A stretch of 64,000 bases of DNA, taken from NCBI GenBank assembly GCA_017501525.1, contig JAFVWT010000004.1:1-64000 (forward strand), given 5' to 3'. The number at the start of each line of letters is the position of its first letter. The stretch's first letter is position 1. Origin of the DNA: Bacteroidales bacterium (GTDB lineage Bacteria; Bacteroidota; Bacteroidia; Bacteroidales; UBA932). This document shows, in pieces, positions 31,765-41,145 of this stretch. The notes beneath the pieces were generated by a model. It made no database searches. It was given only the letters and a program-made list of their open reading frames with translations, and was not told where the DNA came from. A program made the translations under genes and the position numbers.

Positions 31765-34068
31765 ATGAAACGATATTTAGCTATTTTTCTTGTTTTATTC
31801 TTATCAATACTGACTTATGCGCAGTCGGTCGGACTTGTTTTGAGTGGTGGTGGAGCAAAAGGACTTTCCCATATCGGTGTTATCAAGGCTTTAGAGGAAA
31901 ATAATATTCCAATAGACTATATATCAGGTACTTCAATAGGTTCTATAGTTGGTGGTATGTATGCGATAGGCCTTTCTCCCGACGATATGATCAGAATTAT
32001 CAAAAGTGATGAGTTTCTATCGTGGTACAAAGGTAGAATCGAGGACGAGTTCTATATGAGTATATATACAGGTTATCCCACACCTGCAATGGCAACTCTG
32101 GATCTTATGATGAAGGATTCCAAGCTAAAAGTTTCGCTACCCTCCAGTATTGTCTCTCCTTATCCTATGGATATAGCTGTCGTTCAACTGTTTGCGAATT
32201 CGTCAGCTGCTGCAGGATATGATTTCAATAATTTGATGATTCCTTTCTTTTGTGTTGCGTCTGATGTGCTAAAGAAAGAGCAGTATGTAGCCGTCAAAGG
32301 AGACCTGGGCTCCTCAATCAGAGCCTCAATGACTTTTCCTGCCTATTTCAAGCCGATTTTGATAGACTCAGTGCTCCTTTTTGATGGAGGTTTCTATAAC
32401 AATTTTCCATGGAAGGAGATGGAGCAGATACACTCTCCTGATGTGATAATAGGGGTAAAATGTGTGAAAGGGGAGAAGATGAATCCGGATCAGGACAATG
32501 TGTATGCTCAAATAGAGACAATGATGACCGTAGATACCGATTATAATATCCCTGAGGACAAAGGAATTCTCATTGAGGGGGTTTACGATTACTCATTGCT
32601 CGAGTTTGATAAAGTGGATGAATTGGTGCAGATGGGGTATGACAATGCCATGGCTATGATGGATCAGATAAAGTCACGGATTGCGCGTCGTCGTGATGTC
32701 TCTGAAGTGGATTCCAGCAGGGTAGCCTTCAGAAAGAAATGCTATGATCTCAAATTTACAGATGTGCAGGTTGAGGGGGATTTCAGCGATGCCAAAAAGA
32801 AATATATAATCTCAACTGTTACAGATAAGAAAGATACAGTATCGTTTGAAGATGCGAAGAGAGGATATTTCCGAATATTGTCAACCAATACCTTGAATAC
32901 ATTTTATCCTACCGCCAAGATAAACGAGGGTGATTCCACATTCTCCTTGAAATTTTTAGCTACCCCAAACAATGTCCTTTCAATCTCTGTTGGGGGAAAT
33001 ATTTCATCTACATCATTGATGCAGGGTTTTCTGGGGCTTTCTCATACCCATTTTGCCAGACACCCCTGGAATGCTGCCCTGAATATGGATATAGGACAGT
33101 TATATTCGGGTATAGGATTATATTTCAGACAACATATAGGGATAAAACCATTGTTTATATATGAGTTGATGTTGAATTTCCACCAGTTTGACTATTTCTC
33201 CAGTTCTCAAAGTCTTCTGTTATCCCAATCCCTTTCGTTGAATGTCAAAGAGTCAGAGAAATATGGAACGTTTAATGCTGCTCTACCCATATCTACGAGA
33301 CGTAATCTGTTGTTGGAGCTGGGGTTCAGTTTAGGTGCTAATAAATATACATATTATCCAACTCCAAATTTTACAAAATACGATGAGCCTGATGTTACTC
33401 ATCTGCGGTACTTCACTCCCCGTTTGAGAATTGCTCAATCTACTTTGAACTATAATATGTATCCTACTCAAGGTAAAAAGAGGTTGTGGGAGTTCAGATA
33501 TGTCTTAAGTGAGGAAGAACATACTGATGGGACGGTAGTCGAAGATAACCTGCCAGTCTTGAAACCTGTCAAGCATGTGTTCCAGACAAGACTCAAGTTT
33601 GAGGACTATTATAATCTCTCCAAGTGGTTTTCTCTGGGGTATCAGTTGGATATAACCATATCATCACCAATGGAGATGAATGACTATATCTCTACAATAT
33701 TGGTTACCCCTGCATTCCAGCCCACTCTTCATAGTCGCACACTGCTTCTTCCCAATTACCGTGCGCCTATCTATGCAGGAGTGGCCGTCTCTCCTATCAT
33801 TAAATTTTCTGAAACAGTATTTTTCCATATTACGGGGGCATATTTCCAGCCTTACAGACAATTGGTGAGGACTGCAAATGCCGATTTCAAATATTCAGAG
33901 ATTATTCCGGTAGGTGGATTTATGGGAAATATCGCTTTAGTATGGCAGTCTCCAATCGGTCCTGTCTCACTCTCGTGTGCCTATTATGACAAAGCGGAGC
34001 ATGCCAAGTGGTATCCATCCTTTAATATAGGTTTTTTAATATTTAGAGAGCACGGCCTTAAGAATTAA
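31765..34068 (+). CDS. Patatin-like phospholipase with C-terminal outer-membrane barrel
   Basis: A 767-residue protein of the PlpD-like type V secretion class. A signal peptide (about 20 residues, ending TYAQ) precedes a patatin domain. The oxyanion GGGAKGLSHIG is at residues 28-38, the nucleophile Ser57 is in GTSIGS, and the dyad Asp lies in DGGFYNNF near residue 208. A POTRA-like segment (about 325-400) and a 16-strand barrel similar to Omp85/BamA follow (residues of about 410-767, ending in a beta strand). The enzyme is expected to hydrolyse acyl esters of phospholipids at the surface or periplasm. Five bp separate it from the flippase gene. Confidence 0.88.
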   Translation: MKRYLAIFLVLFLSILTYAQSVGLVLSGGGAKGLSHIGVIKALEENNIPIDYISGTSIGSIVGGMYAIGLSPDDMIRIIKSDEFLSWYKGRIEDEFYMSIYTGYPTPAMATLDLMMKDSKLKVSLPSSIVSPYPMDIAVVQLFANSSAAAGYDFNNLMIPFFCVASDVLKKEQYVAVKGDLGSSIRASMTFPAYFKPILIDSVLLFDGGFYNNFPWKEMEQIHSPDVIIGVKCVKGEKMNPDQDNVYAQIETMMTVDTDYNIPEDKGILIEGVYDYSLLEFDKVDELVQMGYDNAMAMMDQIKSRIARRRDVSEVDSSRVAFRKKCYDLKFTDVQVEGDFSDAKKKYIISTVTDKKDTVSFEDAKRGYFRILSTNTLNTFYPTAKINEGDSTFSLKFLATPNNVLSISVGGNISSTSLMQGFLGLSHTHFARHPWNAALNMDIGQLYSGIGLYFRQHIGIKPLFIYELMLNFHQFDYFSSSQSLLLSQSLSLNVKESEKYGTFNAALPISTRRNLLLELGFSLGANKYTYYPTPNFTKYDEPDVTHLRYFTPRLRIAQSTLNYNMYPTQGKKRLWEFRYVLSEEEHTDGTVVEDNLPVLKPVKHVFQTRLKFEDYYNLSKWFSLGYQLDITISSPMEMNDYISTILVTPAFQPTLHSRTLLLPNYRAPIYAGVAVSPIIKFSETVFFHITGAYFQPYRQLVRTANADFKYSEIIPVGGFMGNIALVWQSPIGPVSLSCAYYDKAEHAKWYPSFNIGFLIFREHGLKN

Positions 34069-34073
34069 TTGAA

Positions 34074-35579
34074 ATGAAGAACAGTTCCATTTTAAAGAAA
34101 CTTGCAGGGGAGACGGCAGTGTATGGTGTCAGTACAATTGTTGCCCGTTTCTTGAATTTCCTCTTTGTCCCGCTATACACATATACTTTGTCGACAGAAG
34201 ATTATGGTGTTGTGACAGAATTCATGTCATATATAGCCATATTGCAGGTACTTTTGACAATGGGGCTTGAGACGGGGTGTTTCCGTCTTGCCAATAAGGA
34301 TGGCCTCAATCCTATAAAGGTTTTTTCAAGTGCTTTATGGAGTGTAACTGTGGTCTCTGCATTGTTCCTGTTGGGGATGCTTCTATTCAACAAGCCTTTG
34401 AGTGCGGCTATGGGGTATCCGGACTACCGGCAATGCTATATCTATATAGGACTTATACTTTTCTCGGACTCCATTACATCTGTCCTTTTTGCAAAATTGC
34501 GGTTTGATACTAAAGCGTGGAAATTTGCAATCTTTAAAGTCATTAAAATTTTTACTGAGACCTGTTCAAATCTCTTTCTTTTCCTCCTTTTCCCAAAGAT
34601 TGCGGTTGCATATCCCGATAATTTTCTTCTGAATTTCGTTCCTCCAACACCTGATTTCTCTTATCCGATATTCTCAATAGTGATAAGTGCAGTGGTGGCC
34701 CTTGTCATATTCATACCTGATATTATAAGATTGGGATTCAATTTTGACTCCAAGATATTCAAAGGATTGATGAGGTACTCCCTCCCATTGATGGTTGCGG
34801 GACTTCCGGGGGTGATGAACGATTTTATGGATAGAGTCCTTTTCAGGTTTTTCAATGTTGACGATACATTATGGCGAAGTGATTTAGGAATATACCAGGC
34901 AGCTGTGAAGGTGGCAGTGATAATGTCCCTTTTCGTGCAGACTTTCAGATTTGCCTCGGAACCATTCTTCTTTGCAAGGGCTAAGGAGAGAGATGTCAGG
35001 AAGACATATGCGGTAATAATGGAATATTTTGTGGCATTCTGTATGCTGATTTTCTTGGGGGTGGTGCTATATATAGATGTGTTACAATATATTGTGGGTA
35101 AAGATTTTCGAGTAGGGATGGATATCGTCCCGGTGATGCTCATATCTTACATGATGATGGGGATGCTTTTCAATATATCTATGTGGTACAAGCTTTCCGA
35201 TAAATCTTCTTACGCAATATACATAACACTCTCAGGACTGTTGGTTACAATTGTAATCAATGTACTGTTTTTGCCAAAATATTCATACTATGCCGCAGCT
35301 TGGGGACATTTCTTCAGCTATCTGATAATGATGATTGTAAGTGTATTGCTCGGAAGAAAGCATTATCATATTCCTTACAGGTGGGGCAAAATTATTGTGG
35401 TAGTGATGTATGCTCTGTTATTATATACTCTATCTTCTCTTGTTCCGCTATCATGGACATTGGCTTTGCGCCTGGGTCTCAATACAATCTTGATTTTAAT
35501 CTACATAGCAGGGTATCTGCTTTTTGAAAAATATATGAATAAGTATGAAAGTAAAAATCGTCAACAAGTCAACTCTTGA
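34074..35579 (+). CDS. Polysaccharide flippase / Wzx-like MOP-superfamily exporter
   Basis: A 501-residue integral membrane protein with about 12-14 hydrophobic segments. The N-terminus [20 protein letters not shown] and [14 protein letters not shown] are typical of the PST/Wzx flippases, which turn lipid-linked oligosaccharide from the cytoplasmic to the periplasmic leaflet. The middle carries [20 protein letters not shown], the conserved substrate-cavity helix. The cargo is unknown. The last 35 bp overlap the start of the dUTPase gene in another frame. It forms a run with the patatin, dut, murF and glycosyltransferase genes that looks like one operon. Confidence 0.85.
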   Translation: MKNSSILKKLAGETAVYGVSTIVARFLNFLFVPLYTYTLSTEDYGVVTEFMSYIAILQVLLTMGLETGCFRLANKDGLNPIKVFSSALWSVTVVSALFLLGMLLFNKPLSAAMGYPDYRQCYIYIGLILFSDSITSVLFAKLRFDTKAWKFAIFKVIKIFTETCSNLFLFLLFPKIAVAYPDNFLLNFVPPTPDFSYPIFSIVISAVVALVIFIPDIIRLGFNFDSKIFKGLMRYSLPLMVAGLPGVMNDFMDRVLFRFFNVDDTLWRSDLGIYQAAVKVAVIMSLFVQTFRFASEPFFFARAKERDVRKTYAVIMEYFVAFCMLIFLGVVLYIDVLQYIVGKDFRVGMDIVPVMLISYMMMGMLFNISMWYKLSDKSSYAIYITLSGLLVTIVINVLFLPKYSYYAAAWGHFFSYLIMMIVSVLLGRKHYHIPYRWGKIIVVVMYALLLYTLSSLVPLSWTLALRLGLNTILILIYIAGYLLFEKYMNKYESKNRQQVNS

Positions 35580-35979
35580 TTTACCTGCATATTCAACTCC
35601 TTACTCTGCAGGTATGGATCTTCGTGCTGATATAGCAGAGCCGATAACTCTTTCTCCATTGGAGAGGGTAATGGTTCCTACAGGACTCCATATAGAACTT
35701 CCCGCCGGTTACGAGGCGCAGGTACGACCCCGTAGTGGTTTGGCTGCCAAATTCGGAATTACAGTTTTAAACTCTCCGGGAACGATAGATGCAGATTATA
35801 GAGGTGAAATAAAGGTTATTCTGGTAAATCTTTCCAATGAATCATTTGTGATAAATCGTGGCGAGAGAATTGCCCAAATGGTCATTGCACGTTACGAGCA
35901 GATAGAGTGGGAGAGTGTTAGTGAACTTTCCGATAGTGAGAGAGGAGAGGGGGGATTTGGTTCAACGGGTAAAGAATAG
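35545..35979 (+). CDS. dut: Deoxyuridine 5'-triphosphate nucleotidohydrolase
   Basis: A 144-residue trimeric dUTPase that converts dUTP to dUMP and pyrophosphate, keeping uracil out of DNA and feeding thymidylate synthesis. All five motifs are present: [34 protein letters not shown] with the catalytic Asp, [10 protein letters not shown], and the C-terminal [10 protein letters not shown] arm. The length is typical. Its start lies inside the flippase gene (35-bp overlap). Confidence 0.96.
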   Translation: MKVKIVNKSTLDLPAYSTPYSAGMDLRADIAEPITLSPLERVMVPTGLHIELPAGYEAQVRPRSGLAAKFGITVLNSPGTIDADYRGEIKVILVNLSNESFVINRGERIAQMVIARYEQIEWESVSELSDSERGEGGFGSTGKE

Positions 35980-35985
35980 TGAAAT

Positions 35986-37332
35986 ATGTTGGATTTTAAT
36001 ACTTTAGAGAGGCTGTACCAATCATTTCTCGTTTGTGGAAATGTGACGACTGATAGTCGTAGAATTGAGTCCGGAGCTATGTTTTTTGCCCTGAAAGGGG
36101 AGAACTTTGATGGAAATGAATTTGCTCTTGCTGCTATAGAGAGTGGCGCAGGGGCAGTTGTGGTCTCTAAGGAATCTCCATTTGCCCAAAAATTATCACA
36201 AAAGGAGTGTAGGGCAGATATCTTTCTCGTTGAGGATACTCTGGAGACTCTGCAGACCCTTGCGAGGTATCATCGTTCCCATTTCAATATCCCTGTCATT
36301 GCCCTTACCGGTACTAATGGAAAAACTACTACTAAGGAACTTTTGAGTGTTGTCCTCTCCCGAAAATTCGATGTAACATACACTTTGGGTAATCTGAACA
36401 ATCATATAGGTGTCCCATTGACCCTTTTGAGACTTACAGAACAGACCCGGATGGCTGTTATTGAGATGGGGGCAAACCATCCCGGGGAGATTGCCCTGCT
36501 GATGAGTATAGCGCTTCCAAATTATGGCCTCGTAACAAATGTAGGAAAGGCCCATCTGGAGGGTTTTGGCTCATTTGAGGGTGTGAAGAGGGCTAAAGGT
36601 GAAATGTATGATTACCTGCAGCGGACAGCTGATATGGTATTCTACAATTGTGATGATGAGAATATCTGTGAGATGGTCAGTGAGCGCCCCGACCTGAATA
36701 GGACTCCCTATGGGCTTCAATACAATAGTGCTGAAATTTTACCGGCATCGCAAAACGAACCATTCTTAAGGATGAAATGTGTCGTCGATTCCCAGGAGGT
36801 ATTTATCTCATCCAGACTTGTCGGAGGGTATAACGCAAATAATATTCTGGCAGCAGTTACGGTTGGGCAATTCTTTGGAGTCCCGATTCAGGATTGCGTC
36901 GAGGCAATTAATGGCTATATCCCATCCAATCATAGGTCGCAGGCAGAATATACAGGCAATAATTTCCTGATTCTCGATACTTATAATGCTAATCCCTCGA
37001 GCATGAAAGCCTCACTCGAAAATTTCTCCAAAACTAACTTTAACAATAAGGTGATAGTGTTGGGAGATATGCTTGAACTCGGTCCTGAATCTCTTAATGA
37101 ACACCGCAGGGTGATCGAACTTTTAGGTACTGTCGAATTTGAAAAGTGTTATCTTGTAGGAGGTGAGTTCTCAAAAGGGGCAGCCGGTATTGATATACCT
37201 GACTCTATCTCTTTGTTTGAGGATGTATATGCTTTAAAAAGATACTTTGAAGAGGAGCCGATAAAGGGGAAGACTGTATTGATAAAGGGTTCAAACGGCA
37301 TAAAACTGCCATTGTTAAAAGAGGTGTTGTGA
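35986..37332 (+). CDS. murF: UDP-N-acetylmuramoyl-tripeptide:D-alanyl-D-alanine ligase
   Basis: A 448-residue Mur ligase that adds D-Ala-D-Ala to the UDP-MurNAc-tripeptide in the cytoplasm, using ATP. The N-terminal MurF-specific segment TDSRRIESGAMFFALKGENFDG is followed by the P loop ALTGTNGKTTTKELL, the central GNLNNHIGVPLTLLRL and EMGANHPGEI, and the C-terminal domain starting at ILDTYNANPSSMKASL. It lies 6 bp after dut and 1 bp before the glycosyltransferase gene. Confidence 0.96.
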   Translation: MLDFNTLERLYQSFLVCGNVTTDSRRIESGAMFFALKGENFDGNEFALAAIESGAGAVVVSKESPFAQKLSQKECRADIFLVEDTLETLQTLARYHRSHFNIPVIALTGTNGKTTTKELLSVVLSRKFDVTYTLGNLNNHIGVPLTLLRLTEQTRMAVIEMGANHPGEIALLMSIALPNYGLVTNVGKAHLEGFGSFEGVKRAKGEMYDYLQRTADMVFYNCDDENICEMVSERPDLNRTPYGLQYNSAEILPASQNEPFLRMKCVVDSQEVFISSRLVGGYNANNILAAVTVGQFFGVPIQDCVEAINGYIPSNHRSQAEYTGNNFLILDTYNANPSSMKASLENFSKTNFNNKVIVLGDMLELGPESLNEHRRVIELLGTVEFEKCYLVGGEFSKGAAGIDIPDSISLFEDVYALKRYFEEEPIKGKTVLIKGSNGIKLPLLKEVL

Positions 37333-37333
37333 T

Positions 37334-38338
37334 ATGGGGGTCGCAGTAGTCATTTTGAACTGGAATGGAAAGGGGTTTCTCGAAAAATTCCTTCCCGGTG
37401 TATTGAAGAATAGCTCTGTGGGAGATGGAAAAAATAGTCTGATTGTAGCAGATAATGGCTCGGAAGATGGGTCTGTGGAGTGGATTCGAGGAAATTTTCC
37501 CGAAGTAGGGATAATAGAATTGGATAAGAACTATGGATTTACAGGGGGATACAATAGAGCTTATGAGCAAATCAGATCCAATTCAGAAAAGTTTGATTAT
37601 TATCTTCTTCTAAATTCCGATATCGAAGTGACTCCGGGTTGGGTGGATTCGTTGGTCTCTTTTATGGAATCGCATCCTCGATGTGGCGCCTGTGCCCCTA
37701 AAATTAGGTGTTATGGTGCGCCTGACTATTTTGAACATGCCGGAGCGGCAGGTGGGTTCCTGGATTGGTTTTATCTCCCTTATTGTCGGGGCCGTATTCT
37801 TGGGACGGTAGAGAAGGACTTGGGACAATATGATGAGTCTATACAGTGTTTCTGGGCCTCAGGAGCGGCATTTATGATAAGAAGTGAACTGTGGTGGCAG
37901 TTGGGAGGTCTTGATGAACTGTTTTTTGCCCACATGGAGGAGATTGATCTGTGTTGGAGACTGCAGCTTGCAGGGTGGCAGATATGGTCTGTTTCTGACT
38001 CTGTTGTATTTCATGTGGGGGGTGGAACTTTGCCAAATAATTCTCCACGTAAGATTTACTTCAATTTCAGGAACAATCTTCTGATGATGTACAAGAATTT
38101 ACCTCAAACCTCCCGTAACAGGAAGATTCTTTTCAGGCAATCAGTCGATGGACTTTTTGGGGTATTGTATATGGTGATGGGTAAAGTCTCCTATACAAAG
38201 ATGATAATAAAGGCTCACAAGGATTTCAGGAGATTGAAAGGACAAATGAAATTTAGCCCTCAATTATATCCGGTTTCTCGTTCACGTAAAATGCTCCCCT
38301 TATTAGTGCTCAAAAAGCTTTGCAGAGGACATTCATAG
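37334..38338 (+). CDS. Family 2 glycosyltransferase (rhamnosyltransferase-like)
   Basis: A 334-residue GT-A glycosyltransferase. Motifs in order are VVILNWNGKGFLEKFL (nucleotide binding), VADNGSEDGS, NYGFTGGYNRAY, LLNSDIEVTPGWVD (DxD-like metal site, SDIE), and ASGAAFMIRSELW with LFFAHMEEIDLCWRLQL. The last is typical of dTDP-rhamnose-type and similar GT2 enzymes. The acceptor may be a cell-surface glycan, in keeping with the flippase upstream. It is the last gene of the run and ends before a strong bidirectional terminator. Confidence 0.9.
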   Translation: MGVAVVILNWNGKGFLEKFLPGVLKNSSVGDGKNSLIVADNGSEDGSVEWIRGNFPEVGIIELDKNYGFTGGYNRAYEQIRSNSEKFDYYLLLNSDIEVTPGWVDSLVSFMESHPRCGACAPKIRCYGAPDYFEHAGAAGGFLDWFYLPYCRGRILGTVEKDLGQYDESIQCFWASGAAFMIRSELWWQLGGLDELFFAHMEEIDLCWRLQLAGWQIWSVSDSVVFHVGGGTLPNNSPRKIYFNFRNNLLMMYKNLPQTSRNRKILFRQSVDGLFGVLYMVMGKVSYTKMIIKAHKDFRRLKGQMKFSPQLYPVSRSRKMLPLLVLKKLCRGHS

Positions 38339-38376
38339 AGGTGGTATAAAGCGGGACAATATTAGGTATATAAATG

Positions 38377-38410
38377 AAAAGAGGTTGACTTTATCTTGTC
38401 AACCTCTTTT
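38377..38410. terminator. Bidirectional terminator between the glycosyltransferase gene and rplI
   Basis: A 13-bp perfect stem AAAAGAGGTTGAC (38377-38389) pairs with GTCAACCTCTTTT (38398-38410) over an 8-nt loop. A tracts on one side and T tracts on the other serve both converging transcripts. Confidence 0.88.
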
Positions 38411-38431
38411 ATATTAGTGTAAATCAAATGA

Positions 38432-38890
38432 TTACTCTGCGTCTGTAGCAACAACTTCTACTTTAACTTCAGCTTTGATATCTTTGTAGCATTTAACAAC
38501 TACATCATAGATACCTGCTTCTTTGATGTTGTCCATACCAACGATGGTAATGTTTCTGCGGTCGATTTCAATACCCATTTCAACAAGTGCTTCTGCAATT
38601 TGGATATTGTTAACAGAACCGAAAAGTTTACCATTTGAGCTGGCTTTAGCTGAAACTTTAAGTGCAACTGCATTGATTTTAGCTGCAAGAGCTTCTGCGT
38701 CAGCGCGGAATTTAGCCTCTTTGTGAGCTCTTTGTCTAAGATTTTCAGCGTGTACTTTTTTAGCTGATGCTGTAGCAAGGATAGCCATTCCCTGAGGAAT
38801 AAGGTAGTTGGTAGCGTATCCGTTTTTTACTTTTACGATGTCATCTTTGTGGCCAAGGTTGGCAACGTCTTGTTTCAAAATAATTTCCAT
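38432..38890 (-). CDS. rplI: 50S ribosomal protein L9
   Basis: A 152-residue L9, which binds domain V of 23S rRNA near the L1 stalk. The N-terminal signature MEIILKQDVANLGHKDDIVKVKNGYATNYLIPQGMA is intact across residues 1-36, followed by the connecting helix and a C-terminal domain (FGSVNNIQIAEAL). The slightly Ala/Glu-rich C-terminal tail ends VEVVATDAE. It is third in the rpsF-rpsR-rplI operon, 12 bp after rpsR. Confidence 0.97.
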   Translation of the reverse strand: MEIILKQDVANLGHKDDIVKVKNGYATNYLIPQGMAILATASAKKVHAENLRQRAHKEAKFRADAEALAAKINAVALKVSAKASSNGKLFGSVNNIQIAEALVEMGIEIDRRNITIVGMDNIKEAGIYDVVVKCYKDIKAEVKVEVVATDAE

Positions 38891-38902
38891 ACTATCTCCT
38901 CC

Positions 38903-39169
38903 TTATTTCAATAGGTCAGTTACATAAGGTAGCAAAGCGAGGTGACGAGCACGTTTAACAGCTTGAGCTACTTTTCTTTGGAATTTCAATGAGGTTCCGG
39001 TAAGACGACGAGGAAGAATTTTACCTTGCTCGTTAAGGAATCTCTTAAGGAATTCTGCATCCTTATAATCTACATATTTGATATGTGCTTTTTTGAAGCG
39101 ACAATATTTTTTCTTTTTAACCTCTACTGTAGGAGGGTTCAAAAAGCGAATTTCGTTATTTACTGCCAT
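38903..39169 (-). CDS. rpsR: 30S ribosomal protein S18
   Basis: An 88-residue S18, which pairs with S6 on the platform of the small subunit. The conserved core [21 protein letters not shown], then [28 protein letters not shown], is intact. A short N-terminal extension ([16 protein letters not shown]) precedes [12 protein letters not shown]. Three bp separate it from rpsF. Confidence 0.97.
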   Translation of the reverse strand: MAVNNEIRFLNPPTVEVKKKKYCRFKKAHIKYVDYKDAEFLKRFLNEQGKILPRRLTGTSLKFQRKVAQAVKRARHLALLPYVTDLLK

Positions 39170-39172
39170 GGT

Positions 39173-39529
39173 TTATTCCTCCTTGTTGTTAGATTGTTCT
39201 TTTCTGTTGTTGCGTCTACGCTCTGAGTAAGCGATAGAGTTCTTGTCCATTACAAAAGTAAGGAAACGAAGAATTCTTTCATCACGTCTGTACTGAGTTT
39301 CAAGTTTAGCAATAAACTGAGAATCAGCTTTGAATTCAAACAAATGATAGAATCCTGTGGTTTTTTTCTGGATAGGGTAAGCAAGTTTTCTTAGACCCCA
39401 GTCCTCTTCGTTCACAATTTCACCACCTTCAGATGTGATGAAATCACGATACTTGGCAACCGCTTCCTTCATCTGGTCATCAGACAAAACGGGAGTTGCA
39501 ATGAAAACGGTTTCGTACTGTTTTAACAT
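39173..39529 (-). CDS. rpsF: 30S ribosomal protein S6
   Basis: A 118-residue S6 beginning [16 protein letters not shown], with [25 protein letters not shown] in the middle and a basic Asn/Glu-rich tail ([15 protein letters not shown]). First gene of the operon. A complete promoter lies upstream at 39586-39616 and a GC-rich hairpin at the very start of the predicted mRNA, suggesting autoregulation by S6:S18. Confidence 0.97.
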   Translation of the reverse strand: MLKQYETVFIATPVLSDDQMKEAVAKYRDFITSEGGEIVNEEDWGLRKLAYPIQKKTTGFYHLFEFKADSQFIAKLETQYRRDERILRFLTFVMDKNSIAYSERRRNNRKEQSNNKEE

Positions 39530-39559
39530 CCTGATTTTAATTTAATTAGTTAATAAATA

Positions 39560-39584
39560 AGCCCTTTCGGATTTCGAAAGGGCT
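39560..39584 (-). promoter_or_regulatory. Leader hairpin of the rpsF operon (possible S6:S18 site)
   Basis: Stem AGCCCTTTCG (39560-39569) pairs with CGAAAGGGCT (39575-39584) around a 5-nt loop. It begins right after the -7 box of the rpsF promoter, so it forms the 5' end of the mRNA, 30 nt before the ATG. S6:S18 complexes bind hairpins of this kind in several phyla, usually with a CCG motif; CCG occurs on the minus strand at the loop-stem border. It could instead serve as the pepD terminator, as its minus-strand side is followed by TTATTTATT. Confidence 0.45.
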
Positions 39585-39585
39585 G

Positions 39586-39616
39586 CAAATATAGTAATTA
39601 TCATTCAATTAACAAA
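39586..39616 (-). promoter_or_regulatory. Promoter of the rpsF-rpsR-rplI operon
   Basis: Minus strand: -33 TTTG at 39616-39613, a 19-bp spacer, then -7 TATATTTG at 39593-39586. This is a perfect match to the Bacteroides consensus and overlaps the pepD 3' flank. Confidence 0.8.
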
Positions 39617-39620
39617 ATAA

Positions 39621-41075
39621 TTACTTTACAGGGATGTTTTTAAGAACCTCTACCATCCATTCCCAGAAGATTTTTACACTTGGAATATACAATCTTTCGT
39701 CGGGTGAGTGGGGAGACATTAGGGTAGGACCACAAGAAATCATATCCCAATGAGGATAATTTGTAGAGAGTATACCACATTCAAGACCTGCGTGAATAGC
39801 TTTTACCTCAGGCTCTTTTCCAAACATTTTTTGATATGTCTCTTTCATGGTAATCAAGATAGCTGAGTTCATATTGGGTTGCCATCCTGAATATCCACCC
39901 TTGAATTTGATTTCAGCTCCTGCGAGTTCAAAAGTAGCTCTAATAGAGTCTCTTAGTGCGTATTTGGCAGAATCTGTAGAACCTCTCATAAGAGTTATTA
40001 TATTGATTCTTCCGTTGCCGGTCTTCACGATAGCAAGGTTGTTTGAAGTCTCAACGAGGTTTGGCATGGCAAGGCTCATTCTATCAACATTGCAAGGGCA
40101 GGCACAAATAGCTTTTAGGGCACGCAATGCAACCTCAGAAGGGATTGCTTTTTTAGCGGGAGCTACCTTTTCGAGCTTGATTTCGAGGTTTGGCTCAATT
40201 AGGGCATACTCATTTTTAACTTCAGCTGTTACCTTCTTGACGAGTGATTTTACCTTATTTACATTCTTAGGATCGATAGCTATCTCTGCGAATGCTTCAC
40301 GAGGGATTGCATTTCTCATATTTCCACCGTTGAAAGAGATAAGTTCTCCTTTAAGGTCTCTGACAATGGGTAGCACCATACGGGTAGTAATCTTATTTGA
40401 GTTTCCACGACCTTCGTTGATCTCCATTCCTGAGTGACCTCCACGTAGTCCTTTGACTGTAATGGCGTATGTTTCAAAACCTTTTTCTACAGCTACAGAA
40501 CTGTACTTGAAGGTAGCTTCAGCATCAAGACCACCAGCACAACCAACATATAGTTCACCTTCGGTTTCAGAGTCGAGGTTGATAAGAATATCCCCTTTGA
40601 GCAGACCACCTTTAAGGGCATTCGCACCGGTCATACCGGTCTCTTCATCTATGGTGAATAGGGCCTCAACGGGACCGTGTACAAGGTCTGTCGCTTCAAG
40701 AATTGCCATCGCTACAGCACAACCTATACCGTTGTCGGCGCCGAGGGTTGTACCTTTGGCTTTGCACCAGTCTCCATCAATGTATGTCTCTACAGGGTCA
40801 TTCTCCCAGTCGTGTTGAACATCATTATTGTTTTGGGGAACCATATCAACGTGTCCTTGAAGGATGATTCCTTTGCGGTTCTCCATACCGGGAGTAGCCG
40901 GTTTTCTGATAATTATGTTTCCAACTTCGTCTTTTATTGTCTCAAGACCAAGACTTTTACCGAAGTTTTCCATATATTCAACCACTTTTCCCTCTTTTTT
41001 AGATGGACGTGGAATCTGAGTTAATGCGTAGAAATGTTTCCAAACGCGTTCGGGATTCAAATTTGCTATAGTCAT
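39621..41075 (-). CDS. pepD: Aminoacyl-histidine dipeptidase (PepD, M20 family)
   Basis: A 484-residue zinc peptidase that splits Xaa-His and other dipeptides in the cytoplasm. The M20 metal sites are visible: ILQGHVDMVPQ (His, catalytic Asp), GTTLGADNGIGCA (bridging Asp), FTIDEETGMTGA (catalytic Glu-Glu), INLDSETEGE, and the late AIHAGLECG with the final metal-binding His. The lid domain lies between residues of about 205 and 380. The N-terminus PERVWKHFYALTQIPRPSKKE is a hallmark of PepD. The length is normal. Confidence 0.95.
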   Translation of the reverse strand: MTIANLNPERVWKHFYALTQIPRPSKKEGKVVEYMENFGKSLGLETIKDEVGNIIIRKPATPGMENRKGIILQGHVDMVPQNNNDVQHDWENDPVETYIDGDWCKAKGTTLGADNGIGCAVAMAILEATDLVHGPVEALFTIDEETGMTGANALKGGLLKGDILINLDSETEGELYVGCAGGLDAEATFKYSSVAVEKGFETYAITVKGLRGGHSGMEINEGRGNSNKITTRMVLPIVRDLKGELISFNGGNMRNAIPREAFAEIAIDPKNVNKVKSLVKKVTAEVKNEYALIEPNLEIKLEKVAPAKKAIPSEVALRALKAICACPCNVDRMSLAMPNLVETSNNLAIVKTGNGRINIITLMRGSTDSAKYALRDSIRATFELAGAEIKFKGGYSGWQPNMNSAILITMKETYQKMFGKEPEVKAIHAGLECGILSTNYPHWDMISCGPTLMSPHSPDERLYIPSVKIFWEWMVEVLKNIPVK

Positions 41076-41145
41076 AATGTTATACTTTGTAAATTGCAGG
41101 TACTCCTATAAATACCTTTTTTAAATATTGATAATTTCTTATTTA

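Noticed and set aside
39847-40437. 196-codon frame opposite pepD
   Set aside because: Shadow of the pepD gene, which has clear M20 peptidase motifs.
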